64,000 bases of DNA from positions 1 through 64,000 of the forward strand of contig NZ_CVTD020000027.1 in assembly GCF_002904165.1 (NCBI RefSeq), given 5' to 3'. The DNA is from Herbinix hemicellulosilytica. GTDB taxonomy: Bacteria > Bacillota > Clostridia > Lachnospirales > Lachnospiraceae. Below, piece after piece: positions 8,383 through 17,203 of the stretch. The notes beneath the pieces are model-generated. The model worked only from the letters and a program-made list of their open reading frames with translations, ran no database searches and was not told the origin of the DNA. The position numbers and the translations under genes are program-made. Position 1 is the stretch's first letter, and every line of letters begins with the position of its first letter.

Positions 8383-9750
8383 TTATTTACCGCCCATATT
8401 TTTAGCCATATTAAGCAGTGTTTCCTTATTATTAAGAGACGGGTCCTCAATTACGGCTTCCAATAATTGATTTAAGATAACTCCCATTTCCTTTCCCGGC
8501 TTAAAACCTGCTTTTATGAGATCCTTTCCGCTTATATTCAATTCTTTGAGACTGACACACTCGTTTTTTGATATTATTTCGGTATAAAGTTTTTTTGCTT
8601 CTTCAAGTTCTTTTAACATATCATCAATGATGTCCGGATTTTTTCCGCATATATCAGCATACATCACTTCAAACAAAAGCGGCATATACTCTTTTCCGAC
8701 CTTTGATGTGGCTTTTCTTATTCCTTTAGGGGTAAGAGAAAAACGGTAATCGTGCCATCTGATAAGATGAACCACCGCTTCCAATGTGTCGTTGTCAAAT
8801 TTCAAATTTTTCATTATTCTTTTGGCGGTCTCAGCCCCTTTTTCCTGGTGACCGTGGAAATGATGCTGCCCGTCCTCTCCGACGGTGATTGTTCCGGGCT
8901 TTTCAATATCATGAAGCAGCATAGTCCAGCGAAGTATAGTCCTCTCCCTGGGGGCTAACCGGCTTTCGCTTATTTTTCCCGCCACAGCACTTACGGTTTT
9001 TATGGTATGCTCTCCGACAGTATAAATATGATGGATGTTTTTTTGGGGTGTTTCCATCATCCGGTCAAATTCGGGCATAATTACTTTGCTGATGCCCAGT
9101 TCGTACAAGAGTCTAAGCCTGTCTGGATTGTCCGATACCAGCAGTTTGGTTAGTTCCATTCTTATCCGTTCGGCACTGATGTTTCTAAGTAAACCTGCCT
9201 TCTCCCGAATGGCTTTTTTTGTATTTTCTTCTATCTGAAAGCCCAATTGTGCACTAAACCGCACTGCCCGCAATATCCTTAAGGCATCTTCTTCAAATCT
9301 TTCAGAAGCATTGCCTACGCATCTGATAACTGCATTTTTTAAATCCTCCATGCCTCCGAACAAATCCACAATTCCGCTATGGGGATTATATGCCATGGCA
9401 TTAATCGCAAAATCCCTTCTCTTTAAATCTTCTTCTAGTTTTGAAGTAAAGGATACTTCCTTCGGATGACGGTAATCTTCGTATTTTCCGTCAATACGGT
9501 AGGTGGTAACCTCATAATGGTCCTTATCCAGAAGAACCGTAACCGTACCGTGCATTATGCCGGTATCTACGGTTCTTCTGAATAGTTTTTTTATCTCCTG
9601 GGGCTTGGCTGACGTTGTTATATCCCAGTCTTCCGGATCTTTTCCCAGGATCATATCACGAACGCATCCACCGACGGCATAAGCTTCGTATCCATGCTCG
9701 TTTAAGGTATTTATAATATAATGGACTTTTTCGGGAATACGAAATTCCAT
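8383..9750 (-). CDS. cca: CCA-adding tRNA nucleotidyltransferase
   Basis: A 455-residue class II nucleotidyltransferase that adds or repairs the 3' CCA of tRNAs, in the cytoplasm. The head domain carries GGCVRDMILGKDPEDWDIT (residues about 27-45) with the catalytic DxD pair, then RRDFAINAMAYN and the neck with EDALRILRAVRF. A C-terminal HD-like region (LLHDIEKPG, near 277) is present, as in many longer Cca enzymes. This fits a genome whose tRNA-Lys (60196-60268) does not encode CCA. The ATG has a perfect GGAGGT 4 bases upstream. Confidence 0.96.
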   Translation of the reverse strand: MEFRIPEKVHYIINTLNEHGYEAYAVGGCVRDMILGKDPEDWDITTSAKPQEIKKLFRRTVDTGIMHGTVTVLLDKDHYEVTTYRIDGKYEDYRHPKEVSFTSKLEEDLKRRDFAINAMAYNPHSGIVDLFGGMEDLKNAVIRCVGNASERFEEDALRILRAVRFSAQLGFQIEENTKKAIREKAGLLRNISAERIRMELTKLLVSDNPDRLRLLYELGISKVIMPEFDRMMETPQKNIHHIYTVGEHTIKTVSAVAGKISESRLAPRERTILRWTMLLHDIEKPGTITVGEDGQHHFHGHQEKGAETAKRIMKNLKFDNDTLEAVVHLIRWHDYRFSLTPKGIRKATSKVGKEYMPLLFEVMYADICGKNPDIIDDMLKELEEAKKLYTEIISKNECVSLKELNISGKDLIKAGFKPGKEMGVILNQLLEAVIEDPSLNNKETLLNMAKNMGGK

Positions 9751-9823
9751 GGTTACCTCCCTATAAGTGCTTAGAAATAACGTATCAAAACATAAAGGGC
9801 TATAGCTTTCTAGGAAGCCATTA

Positions 9824-11260
9824 TTAGTAAGCCTTGCCCCAATAAGCCATAACTTTTGCGGGCTTGCCGCAGCATACGCAATGGTCGTCTATATGTTCCT
9901 GCTCAAAAGGCATGCAGCGGGAAGTAGCACCGGTTTTCTCCTTAATGGTATTTTCACAGGCTTCATCCATACACCACATAGCCTTGATAAATCCCGGTTT
10001 CTCGTTAATGATCTGTTCAAACTCTTCCATATTCCTTGCAACATAAGTATGAGCATCCCTGTGTGCCCTTGCCCTTTCAAGCATATCTGACTGCATCTTT
10101 TCAAGCACTTCTGCAGCCTTGCTTTCTATTTCATCCAAGGATACAAATATTTTTTCTCTGGTGTCCCTTCTTACGATAACTGCCTGATTTGCCTGAATAT
10201 CTTTCGGTCCTATTTCTATTCTTATAGGTATTCCGCGCATTTCCTGCTCACTGAATTTCCAGCCGGGGCTCTTGTCGGAATCATCCACTTTGACTTTAAA
10301 GTCCTTACCTAGTCTGTCTTTAAGTTCATAAGCTTTATCAAGGACACCCTCTTTTTTCTGGTTAATAGGTATAATCATAATCTGAACAGGAGCAATTTTC
10401 GGAGGAAGCACCAGGCCGCTGTTGTCACCGTGAACCATTATAATGGCACCTATAATTCTGGTTGACATACCCCAGGATGTCTGATGTACATACTGCAATT
10501 GGTTGTTTTTATCCGTATATTGAATATCAAAGGCTCTTGCAAAGCCGTCTCCAAAGTTATGGCTGGTACCCGACTGCAATGCCTTGCCGTCATGCATCAG
10601 GGCTTCAATAGTATAGGTTTCCTTTGCTCCCGCAAACTTCTCTTTTTCGGATTTTTTGCCCTTTATCATAGGAATAGCCAGTACGTTCTCACAAAAATCC
10701 GCATAAACATTCAGCATCTGAATGGTTCTTTCCTGGGCTTCTTCTGCAGTTGCATGGGCGGTATGTCCCTCCTGCCATAAAAACTCCATGGAACGTAAGA
10801 AAGGCCTTGTGGTCTTTTCCCACCTTACTACGGAACACCATTGGTTATATAATTTAGGCAGATCCCGGTATGATTGAATTATATTTGAGTAAAATTCACA
10901 GAACAAAGTCTCGGATGTGGGCCGAACGCATAATCTCTCTTGAAGAGGTTCAGCTCCTCCGTGAGTAACCCAGGCAACTTCCGGTGCAAAACCTTCCACA
11001 TGATCTTTTTCTTTCTGAAGCAGGCTTTCAGGTATAAACATAGGCATATAGACATTTTCCACACCGGTCTTTTTAAATTCCGCATCCAACTGCCTTTGGA
11101 TATTTTCCCATATGGCATATCCGTACGGGCGAAGAATCATGCAACCTCTAACGCTGGAATATTCGACCAGTTCGGCTTTTTTTACTACGTCCGTATACCA
11201 CTGGGCAAAATCCTCTTCCATTGAAGTTATTTCTTCAACCAATTTCTTTTCTTCTGCCAT
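9824..11260 (-). CDS. proS: Prolyl-tRNA synthetase (short, eukaryote/archaeal-like form)
   Basis: A 478-residue class II synthetase charging tRNA-Pro. It lacks the editing insertion of the long bacterial form and starts [20 protein letters not shown], as type-3 ProS does. Motif 2 region ([33 protein letters not shown]) and motif 3 ([28 protein letters not shown]) are intact. The C-terminal Cys-rich stretch ([20 protein letters not shown] and CVCCGKP) is the zinc-like domain of this form. The ATG is preceded by AAAGGAGAG. A T-box leader with its own promoter precedes the gene, so uncharged tRNA-Pro should induce it. Confidence 0.97.
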   Translation of the reverse strand: MAEEKKLVEEITSMEEDFAQWYTDVVKKAELVEYSSVRGCMILRPYGYAIWENIQRQLDAEFKKTGVENVYMPMFIPESLLQKEKDHVEGFAPEVAWVTHGGAEPLQERLCVRPTSETLFCEFYSNIIQSYRDLPKLYNQWCSVVRWEKTTRPFLRSMEFLWQEGHTAHATAEEAQERTIQMLNVYADFCENVLAIPMIKGKKSEKEKFAGAKETYTIEALMHDGKALQSGTSHNFGDGFARAFDIQYTDKNNQLQYVHQTSWGMSTRIIGAIIMVHGDNSGLVLPPKIAPVQIMIIPINQKKEGVLDKAYELKDRLGKDFKVKVDDSDKSPGWKFSEQEMRGIPIRIEIGPKDIQANQAVIVRRDTREKIFVSLDEIESKAAEVLEKMQSDMLERARAHRDAHTYVARNMEEFEQIINEKPGFIKAMWCMDEACENTIKEKTGATSRCMPFEQEHIDDHCVCCGKPAKVMAYWGKAY

Positions 11261-11332
11261 AATTTTCTCTCCTTTGATTTATTTCAAATTTTATTATCCT
11301 CCATACATCAATGCTTATAATTTTATGTAATA

Positions 11333-11571
11333 AAAAAAGCCCTTCATCCCGCAAGGGACCGAAAGACTCGGCGGTACCACCCTTATTAGCATAATCATAT
11401 GCTCACTCTTTACCGTTAACGCCGGTTCTACGTTGTACTTGGGGATTCAAATCCTTTCATACAAGGCTCCGAGGCCGGTTCGAAAACCATTGCATAAGAA
11501 GCTCACACCAATTGCTTCTCTCTCTGAAATGCATGTATTTTCTACTTTTCCTCTTCAACGCCGGTTTAATG
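11333..11571 (-). promoter_or_regulatory. T-box leader of proS
   Basis: Minus-strand RNA with the T-box consensus GGGTGGTACCGCCG (complement of 11380-11393). A Stem I follows the usual order: AGTA motif, AGAGAG, GGTGTGA distal region, then GAACCGG. A terminator stem of about 12-14 pairs runs through 11337-11371 with a T-run into 11334. In the specifier loop GAA is followed by CCG, a proline codon; this is bracketed by helices GAGG/CCTC below and AAAAT/GTTTT above. Uncharged tRNA-Pro should stabilise the antiterminator. Confidence 0.93.
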
Positions 11572-11577
11572 TACTTA

Positions 11578-11606
11578 ATTTTATTCCAGTTTTGCCCCTT
11601 TGTCAA
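11578..11606 (-). promoter_or_regulatory. proS T-box promoter, overlapping the upstream stop codon
   Basis: Minus strand TTGACA (11606-11601), a 17-base spacer, then TAAAAT (11583-11578). The first three bases of the -10 box are the TAA stop codon of the preceding AI-2E-type gene. Transcription should begin near 11571, just before Stem I. Confidence 0.8.
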
Positions 11607-12669
11607 GGGTATAAGACATGGGCTCCTTTTCATTCTGCATTCTTATTACCGTAATGATAATTATTAAGCCTATGGGCCCTAATATAAAGCCTGCTACTCC
11701 GAACAATTTTAAGCCTATATACATAGAAATCAAGGTATACAAAGGTTTTATCCCGATTCTGCTTCCGATCAGCTTGGGTTCCAAAACTTCACGAATGATT
11801 TGACAGATAAGATATGTTGTTATCAAAACAGCCGCAGCATAAATATTACCGTTTATTAATGTAATTATACTCCAAGGTATAAGTATCATACCGGTACCAA
11901 GAACGGGAAGGGCATCAAGCAAAGCGACCCCAAGCCCCAACAGCAAAGCATACTCATTTTTTATTAATATAAGTCCCGTTGTAATACATACCGCAACCAG
12001 TGCCATTATAAGAAGCTGTGATCTGAAATAAGCCGCTCCTGCATCGGCCAGCCTTGCGGTTACTTTGGTTAAATCTCGATATATATCCGTATTTTTATAT
12101 TTGCTTTTAATCTCAGGCACTTCCTTGATAATCAAAGCAGCCGATATAAATATAATCAGTAGGATTCCAACAAAACCAACCGCTCCTATAACAATATAAA
12201 ATGTTCGGGTGGTAATACCGGGGATAACATCCGTCTTTACCTTATCCACTATCCTTAGCATATGTTCATCTACGACTTTACGAACACTGCCTGCAGCCAA
12301 ACCGAACACCTCATCGCAACTGTTGCAGATATTATCAAGTTTACCCGCCAGAATGCTTAAGTAAGCCGGTATGTTTCTGAAAAAATTAATGGCTTGCTTT
12401 ATAAAAATATTTCCAATATAAAACAATGCGACAGATAACAGTACAAACAGTGCAATTAAAGAGACCGAACCAGCGACAATTCTAGGTATTTTAACTTTAT
12501 TATATAAAAATTCGGTAACAGGCCTTACGATCCAACTTAATATATATGCAACGATAAAAGGTAAAATAAGAGGCAAAATAAAGCGGAAACCCAAATACAC
12601 ACCCAGTACAATAATTGCAAGATTTATAAAAAATCTTGTTCTATCATTCATTCCCTCCCATAATTTCAT
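11581..12669 (-). CDS. AI-2E/YtvI-family membrane protein
   Basis: A 362-residue polytopic membrane protein of the AI-2E transporter (PerM/YtvI) family. There are paired helices at residues about 14-50 and 60-90, a soluble stretch near 100-150, and four or so helices from 155 to the end. The conserved DALPVLGTGMILIPW and FGVAGFILGPIGLI segments are present. Members include Na+/H+ exchangers and the sporulation protein YtvI; the size is closest to YtvI. The actual substrate is not decidable. The ATG is preceded by AAGGGGTG. Its last codons contain the proS promoter. Confidence 0.82.
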   Translation of the reverse strand: MKLWEGMNDRTRFFINLAIIVLGVYLGFRFILPLILPFIVAYILSWIVRPVTEFLYNKVKIPRIVAGSVSLIALFVLLSVALFYIGNIFIKQAINFFRNIPAYLSILAGKLDNICNSCDEVFGLAAGSVRKVVDEHMLRIVDKVKTDVIPGITTRTFYIVIGAVGFVGILLIIFISAALIIKEVPEIKSKYKNTDIYRDLTKVTARLADAGAAYFRSQLLIMALVAVCITTGLILIKNEYALLLGLGVALLDALPVLGTGMILIPWSIITLINGNIYAAAVLITTYLICQIIREVLEPKLIGSRIGIKPLYTLISMYIGLKLFGVAGFILGPIGLIIIITVIRMQNEKEPMSYTLDKGAKLE

Positions 12670-12698
12670 ATTATCACCCCTTAACGGATACTAACGGT

Positions 12699-12731
12699 AA
12701 AAGAGAAATATAAAATTTTAATTTCTCTTTT
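12699..12731 (-). terminator. Terminator between the kinase-like and AI-2E-type genes
   Basis: Perfect 11-base inverted repeat (12699-12709 with 12721-12731) made of A/T-rich arms around GAGAAA. It lies between two minus-strand genes and may end transcripts of the 12869-13681 gene. Confidence 0.5.
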
Positions 12732-12868
12732 ATCATTAGTTTTTGTTATAAGTTTTTTTATATCCTCGGGGATAATTTGAAATAAAAAGGGAATATTAAC
12801 TTAATCAGAATTTATTTGAGTAATTTGCTTATTGTTTCATTAACTTAATTTACCGTTCTGATTAATAT

Positions 12869-13681
12869 TTAGTCCTTTACAATTTCTATCTGAACAAAAC
12901 ATGCCTTCAAACCAGGCAAATTTTTTATATTATCAAAATTATCTACAATTATATAACTATCGTCCTGCCGTTTAACTTTTATAATTATATCCTTGTCATA
13001 AAAAACGGGCGTTTTATTATTTTCTAAAGCAAGCGTATTTTCATTTTCGGCGGAAATAAAAGAACCTGCTTTCTGATTATCATCAAATTTCAGACGGTTT
13101 GGAGATACCAGCATTTTCGGCCTATACTGGGGATTTTCATAAAAGGCTTTGGCTTCTTCCATTATTATATCGGCAATTGTCTGAGGATCGCAGTATGTGC
13201 TGTCTATAACAAGATCATAATTCGAAAAATCCATATAATTCAAATTATAAATATCTTTATAACGTATGCTTTCTGTTTTTGCCCTCTCTGCAATCAGCCT
13301 TTTTGCTTCTTCAACCGACGAATATTTTTCGACCGCTCCTCTTTGGTCATTCATTATACGTTCGGCCGCCACATCAAGACTTACGGAAACAAAAACTTTA
13401 AATGAATGCTCAACAAAATGCCATGCAAGCCTTGAATCAAAAATAATGTTTTTATCTTTGTTTTCCCTGGAAATCCTGGCAGTTTCATCATCAATCATAT
13501 GATCATATTTTCGGTCGCTCATCATAAGCTGATTAAGCTCAAGGGTACTTAAGTTCATCTGTCTTGCAAGCTCTCTTTGAATTTTTCCTGTCGAGTATAC
13601 CTCAAAATTGTATTTTTCGCTAAGCAGCCTGGCTACAGTGGATTTCCCACTTCCCAAATTGCCTGTTATTGTAATATGCAT
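12869..13681 (-). CDS. Cytidylate-kinase-like P-loop protein
   Basis: A 270-residue protein. The first 175 or so residues match the cytidylate-kinase-like family: Walker A GNLGSGKSTVA at residues 7-17, the STGKIQRELA segment, DSRLAWHF, and RIMNDQRG (lid-like). The remaining ~95 residues (YRPKMLVSPNRLKF onward) form a separate, unassigned C-terminal extension. Family members phosphorylate CMP/dCMP or related nucleotides, but this group diverges from canonical Cmk and its substrate is unknown. The ATG is preceded by AAAGGAAGG. A promoter is visible at 13718-13746. Confidence 0.8.
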   Translation of the reverse strand: MHITITGNLGSGKSTVARLLSEKYNFEVYSTGKIQRELARQMNLSTLELNQLMMSDRKYDHMIDDETARISRENKDKNIIFDSRLAWHFVEHSFKVFVSVSLDVAAERIMNDQRGAVEKYSSVEEAKRLIAERAKTESIRYKDIYNLNYMDFSNYDLVIDSTYCDPQTIADIIMEEAKAFYENPQYRPKMLVSPNRLKFDDNQKAGSFISAENENTLALENNKTPVFYDKDIIIKVKRQDDSYIIVDNFDNIKNLPGLKACFVQIEIVKD

Positions 13682-13717
13682 AAGCTTACCTTCCTTTTAG
13701 TTAAAATTCATTAATGT

Positions 13718-13746
13718 ATTATATATAAATTCTTTATAAAATACAA
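13718..13746 (-). promoter_or_regulatory. Promoter of the kinase-like gene
   Basis: Minus strand TTGTAT (13746-13741), a 17-base spacer, then a perfect TATAAT (13723-13718). It lies about 35-65 bases before the ATG. Confidence 0.65.
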
Positions 13747-13934
13747 CATACAGTCAAATCCATTTTACTATTGCATAGATGTGCAAAAATTTTGCTACTC
13801 TGCCGGACTTAAATATGCATGAAAAACTTTTCTAAGAGCTTTTAATTCTATCATCTGTATTCTATATGTAACTTAAATTCTATTTTTAATTTTAATAGCA
13901 TCTAAATTATAAAAAATAATAACTTCTAAGTCAG

Positions 13935-13985
13935 TAAAAAATAAGAGCCGAAAGGCATTTTATTTAATTTAACTTTCGGCTTCTT
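13935..13985 (-). terminator. Terminator of the TM1266-like/ABC operon
   Basis: Stem AGCCGAAAG (13946-13954) with CTTTCGGCT (13973-13981). On the minus strand it is followed by CTTATTTTTTA. It starts right after the ATPase stop codon. Confidence 0.8.
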
Positions 13986-13991
13986 AACTTT

Positions 13992-14567
13992 CTAATTCAT
14001 TGTAACCAGATCGGCTTTAAGCATTTCTACCTCATCTTTATCATGGGTAATTATTATAACCGTCTTTCCTTCCGTCATTTTTTTAACATAGCCTATAACC
14101 TGTTTTTTTAACTCAAAATCCAATCCTTTAAAGGGTTCATCCATTATCAGCACATCATATTCCGCTAAAAGAGCCCTTACTATGGCTACCCTTCTTCTCA
14201 TTCCTCCGCTTAAGGAAGAAACCGGTTTCTTCTCATAATCCGTCAGACCAATTTTATTTAAATTCTTATGAATATAATCCTCAGTAAAATCTTTGCGGCA
14301 GACCAGAAAAATATTTTTGACAGCATCCCAATGCTCAATAAGCCGGTCTTCCTGGAAAACCGCCGATATTTTTTTGCCTTGAAGCCCTTCAATATGCCCG
14401 GAATCGGCTTTTTGGAGGCCCATCATTATATTGGCAAGAGTCGTTTTTCCTTTCCCAGAGGCTCCCATGAGGCAGGTTATTTTTCCGTTTTTAAATGCCA
14501 TGGAAACATTGTTAAGAACCTGTTGTCCATTGAAACTTTTATTTAAATTAACTACCTTTATATCCAT
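13992..14567 (-). CDS. ABC importer ATPase (nitrate/sulfonate/taurine type)
   Basis: A 191-residue ATPase that powers the adjacent permease. Walker A is GASGKGKTTLA (about 34-44). The Q-loop is FQEDRLIEHW, the signature LSGGMRRRVAIVRALL, Walker B VLIMDEPFKGLD, and the H-loop IITHDKDE. It is 50-60 residues shorter than typical SsuB/TauB proteins because it ends soon after the H-loop; the core is complete. ATG preceded by AAAGGGGCGG, 14 bases after the permease stop. The operon order is regulator, binding protein, permease, ATPase, ended by a terminator at 13935-13985. Confidence 0.9.
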   Translation of the reverse strand: MDIKVVNLNKSFNGQQVLNNVSMAFKNGKITCLMGASGKGKTTLANIMMGLQKADSGHIEGLQGKKISAVFQEDRLIEHWDAVKNIFLVCRKDFTEDYIHKNLNKIGLTDYEKKPVSSLSGGMRRRVAIVRALLAEYDVLIMDEPFKGLDFELKKQVIGYVKKMTEGKTVIIITHDKDEVEMLKADLVTMN

Positions 14568-14581
14568 GGTCCGCCCCTTTC

Positions 14582-15397
14582 TTAAGGTTTATTTGCATAC
14601 TTTTTATCATGCCCGTAGTTTCCGATAAGTTTAACTACAATCTTTTCAAACAATACGCTTATTATAATTATAACAGTCGTCCAGGCAAAAAGCTCCTTTA
14701 TCATCAGATAAAGCTTAGCTTCATATAAGTTTAAGCCTATGGAATTGGCAGGCCTTCCGATAACTTCCGCTGCTATACCCGATTTAAAACTAAATCCGAG
14801 TCCTACCGAAACAGCGGATTTTAAAAATGGCAAAAGGGCAGGTAAATATATGGCCTTTATCCGTTTCCATCCGCTCAACCTAAATACCTTTGCCATCTCA
14901 AGCAGTTTTATATCGGTACTTTTTAATCCATATAAAAGATTGGAAAAAGATATAGGCAATACCATTAAAAAGGCAATCAATACAGAAAGATTTTTAGAAC
15001 TTATCCATACCAGAGCCAAGATTATAAACGAAGCAACAGGAGTTGACTTGATTATTTTCATTAATGGCGATATCAGTTCATATATAAGCTTACTTTTATA
15101 AGAAATCACCGCCAAAACAGCTCCCGAAACAATTCCAAGAAGAAAGCCGATAAAAATTCGTATAAATGAATTAAGAATACTAAGCCAAAATACCTGTTTT
15201 GCAGCTAAATCAATTATAGAAAGAAGCACTGAAAAAGGAGAGGGCAAAAACAGTTCCTGGTTAATTATTCTGCAGGCCGCTTCCCATATGAATATCCAAA
15301 AAATAAATACAAAAAATCTAATGACAAGTTTATTAATATGCTTTTTGATTGGTTTAGTTTCATGCCCGCTTTTCCGGCCAGCTTTTTCTTTCTTCAA
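14582..15397 (-). CDS. ABC importer permease (nitrate/sulfonate/taurine type)
   Basis: A 271-residue inner-membrane permease with about six helices and a BPD_transp_1 pattern. The EAA-like loop is near residues 155-180 (ALLPFLKSAVSVGLGFSFKSGIAAEVIG). It resembles SsuC/TauC/ThiX proteins. The start is TTG at 15397 with GGAGGG about 9 bases upstream. The first 20 residues are very basic, so they should stay inside. It is separated from the binding-protein gene by 140 bases, the largest gap in this operon; I see no terminator there. The imported substrate is unknown. Confidence 0.9.
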   Translation of the reverse strand: MKKEKAGRKSGHETKPIKKHINKLVIRFFVFIFWIFIWEAACRIINQELFLPSPFSVLLSIIDLAAKQVFWLSILNSFIRIFIGFLLGIVSGAVLAVISYKSKLIYELISPLMKIIKSTPVASFIILALVWISSKNLSVLIAFLMVLPISFSNLLYGLKSTDIKLLEMAKVFRLSGWKRIKAIYLPALLPFLKSAVSVGLGFSFKSGIAAEVIGRPANSIGLNLYEAKLYLMIKELFAWTTVIIIISVLFEKIVVKLIGNYGHDKKYANKP

Positions 15398-15537
15398 CTG
15401 CCTGCCCTCCTTTTAAATTAAAACGTTAAAATATTCAAATCCTAATTTTTAAAAAACCGGTGTATAATCAGAAAAATCCAAAATAGATTTTTTCTGCCGG
15501 AATTTATATTATAATAACTTCAAATAATTTTTTGTAA

Positions 15538-16692
15538 TTATTGGATATAGTAAAAATCCTCGGCAGGTAATGCTCCGCCAACTGAATTTGGATTTTGTTC
15601 GAACAATATATTCAGGTATTTTTCTGCCATTTCCTTCATTTCAAAACCGCTTACAAAAGTTATATTGCAGTAAGGAATGGCTTTCTTTGCAACCGCTTCT
15701 TTAAAAAGGCCGAACTTTTCCACCAGTTGTGAAGCAGCGTCCACATTTTCGTTTACGAAATCCGTTGAAGCCTGATATTCCTTTAAGAAATCATTTACGG
15801 CTTCAGGATGATTCTCAAGAAAATCTTTGTTTACTACCAGGACTCCGGTAACTACGCCGTTCCCGTCATTTAATACTTTCCATTCCTCATCAATATTTAT
15901 TGCAATCCGCACCTTGTCGTTATTCATCATTACAGTTGTAACATAGGGCTGAGGAAGCATAGCTATGGCATTATCAGCCTCGCTTAATATTGCGGCTACT
16001 TCCGTAGCTTCTGTCTTATATTCAACCGTAACATCCTTTTCCGGATCAATACCATAAGAATTTAGCAGGTAATTTAGGGTATATTGGGGTGTAGTTCCGT
16101 ATCCTGTGGAGTATATAGTCTTTCCTTTAAGATCTTCCACCTTTTCTATAGAAGTTCCGGTTTCAACTATATAAAGAACACCCAATGTATTTACTGCTGC
16201 AAGCTTAATCTGGCCCTTAGTCTTGTTGTAAAGTACCGATGCCAGATTGCAAGGTACGGCGGCGATATCAAAATCACCCTTTATAAGTCCTGCACTGATT
16301 TCATCGGCTTCTCCTGCAATAGTAAAATTATAATTATGAAGAGCATTGTTATTTTTGGCATCTTCCATAAGTTTTACCATACCTATTCCGGTAGGCCCTT
16401 TTAATGCGGCAACATTTATATTAAGTTTCTCTTTAGTTTCCTCATTTACTGAAATATTTTCATTATTTGTATCTGCTTCTTTATTTTCCTCATTATCAAC
16501 ATCTGTTTCTTTTGTATTATCTTTCTTGTTGTTATCTGTACTATCTTCAGTTTCGTTTACGACATTATTCTGATTTTTAACATCTTTAGAATCTTTTTGA
16601 CAACCGGTAAATAAAAGGATTAGCAGTATGGTTGATAATACCATCATAAATACAAGTTTTACCCGGTTAGAAATTATCTTTTTTCCAATCAT
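15538..16692 (-). CDS. ABC importer substrate-binding lipoprotein (NMT1/SsuA-like)
   Basis: A 384-residue secreted lipoprotein. The N-terminal signal ends in the lipobox LLFTGC near residue 31. A linker of about 60 residues, extremely rich in Asn, Asp, Glu and Lys, tethers the binding domain. The binding domain starts near residue 92 (INVAALKGPTGIGMVKLME) and has the periplasmic-binding type II pattern of the NMT1/SsuA/ThiY group. These bind sulfonates, nitrate, pyrimidines or similar small molecules; the ligand here is not identifiable. ATG preceded by GGAGGC. It follows the TM1266-like gene by 15 bases. Confidence 0.9.
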   Translation of the reverse strand: MIGKKIISNRVKLVFMMVLSTILLILLFTGCQKDSKDVKNQNNVVNETEDSTDNNKKDNTKETDVDNEENKEADTNNENISVNEETKEKLNINVAALKGPTGIGMVKLMEDAKNNNALHNYNFTIAGEADEISAGLIKGDFDIAAVPCNLASVLYNKTKGQIKLAAVNTLGVLYIVETGTSIEKVEDLKGKTIYSTGYGTTPQYTLNYLLNSYGIDPEKDVTVEYKTEATEVAAILSEADNAIAMLPQPYVTTVMMNNDKVRIAINIDEEWKVLNDGNGVVTGVLVVNKDFLENHPEAVNDFLKEYQASTDFVNENVDAASQLVEKFGLFKEAVAKKAIPYCNITFVSGFEMKEMAEKYLNILFEQNPNSVGGALPAEDFYYIQ

Positions 16693-16707
16693 ATTATGCC
16701 TCCGTTC

Positions 16708-16953
16708 CTATTTTTTTGAAAATATGGTTTTTACACTGACTCCCTTTAACATTCCCAGCTTGCCTGCAAGGGAGCTGATTACATCCTGTTCGGCATGGAG
16801 TACTATGCTTATAATACATATATTTTTCTCGCGAAAAGGAATTCCCATCCTGCCTATGATATGTTCACCGTATTCATGCAAAATTTCATTCAGCTTTTGC
16901 ACCGAGTCCATATCTTCCACAATAATTCCTATGTGGGCAATCCTTTTATCCAT
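16708..16953 (-). CDS. TM1266-like putative iron-only hydrogenase system regulator
   Basis: An 81-residue protein with an ACT/NikR-like ferredoxin fold pattern: KRIAHIGIIVEDMDSVQKLNEIL, then HEYGEHIIGRMGIPF, then ISIVLHAEQDVISSLAGKLGMLKGVSVKTIF. It matches the TM1266 family, annotated as a putative regulator of [FeFe]-hydrogenase systems. No hydrogenase or hydEFG gene is in this window. The ATG at 16953 is chosen because GGAGGTG lies 6 bases upstream; an upstream in-frame ATG at 16983 lies within the terminator stem. It is the first gene of the ABC operon, suggesting it senses or serves the same metabolite. Confidence 0.8.
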   Translation of the reverse strand: MDKRIAHIGIIVEDMDSVQKLNEILHEYGEHIIGRMGIPFREKNICIISIVLHAEQDVISSLAGKLGMLKGVSVKTIFSKK

Positions 16954-17122
16954 TGTTTCACCTCCGAAAAAAACCCTATGCACAGGCTTTTTGGCCTGCC
17001 GGCATAGGGTATAATAATCAGGCTCATATAAGTTCCTTATACTTGGAGCTTCCCCCTAATATAAGGCTTATTTATAAAACTCCTATGCCTTTCTGTCAGG
17101 AAATCCTTCTAGATTGGCATAG
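16954..17122 (-). promoter_or_regulatory. Structured attenuator leader (candidate riboswitch, class unknown)
   Basis: A minus-strand 5' UTR of about 165 bases. An intrinsic terminator ends it (16967-17009). The segment GGCATAGG (complement of 17082-17089) can pair perfectly with CCTATGCC, the ascending terminator arm (complement of 17001-17008), giving an antiterminator. The same segment can also pair with ATGCC at the 5' end (complement of 17116-17120), giving a third, mutually exclusive state. Between the antiterminator arms lies a stem CCTTATA/TATAAGG (17060-17066 with 17035-17041). I recognise no consensus of TPP, T-box, guanidine or other known classes. Confidence 0.65.
16967..17009 (-). 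terminator. Leader terminator before the TM1266-like gene
   Basis: Stem CCCTATGC/GCATAGGG (17002-17009 with 16974-16981) extended by CAGGC/GCCTG, with loop CAAAAA. Seven T follow on the minus strand. The terminator ends 13 bases before the start codon, the classic position for transcription attenuation. Confidence 0.85.
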
Positions 17123-17124
17123 TT

Positions 17125-17153
17125 ATTCTAGCATTTTGTTAAATTTATGTCAA
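17125..17153 (-). promoter_or_regulatory. Promoter of the TM1266-like/ABC operon
   Basis: Minus strand perfect TTGACA (17153-17148), a 17-base spacer, then TAGAAT (17130-17125). Transcription should start near 17118. Confidence 0.8.
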
Positions 17154-17203
17154 TATTAATCAAAACTTAGTTATAAAAATATGTATAAACCGAAATTATT
17201 TAA

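Larger units (their letters stand above)
13682..13991. other. Intergenic region, 310 bases
   Basis: Contains the promoter of the kinase-like gene and the terminator of the ABC operon. The remaining AT-rich sequence shows no gene or structured RNA that I can support. Confidence 0.5.
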
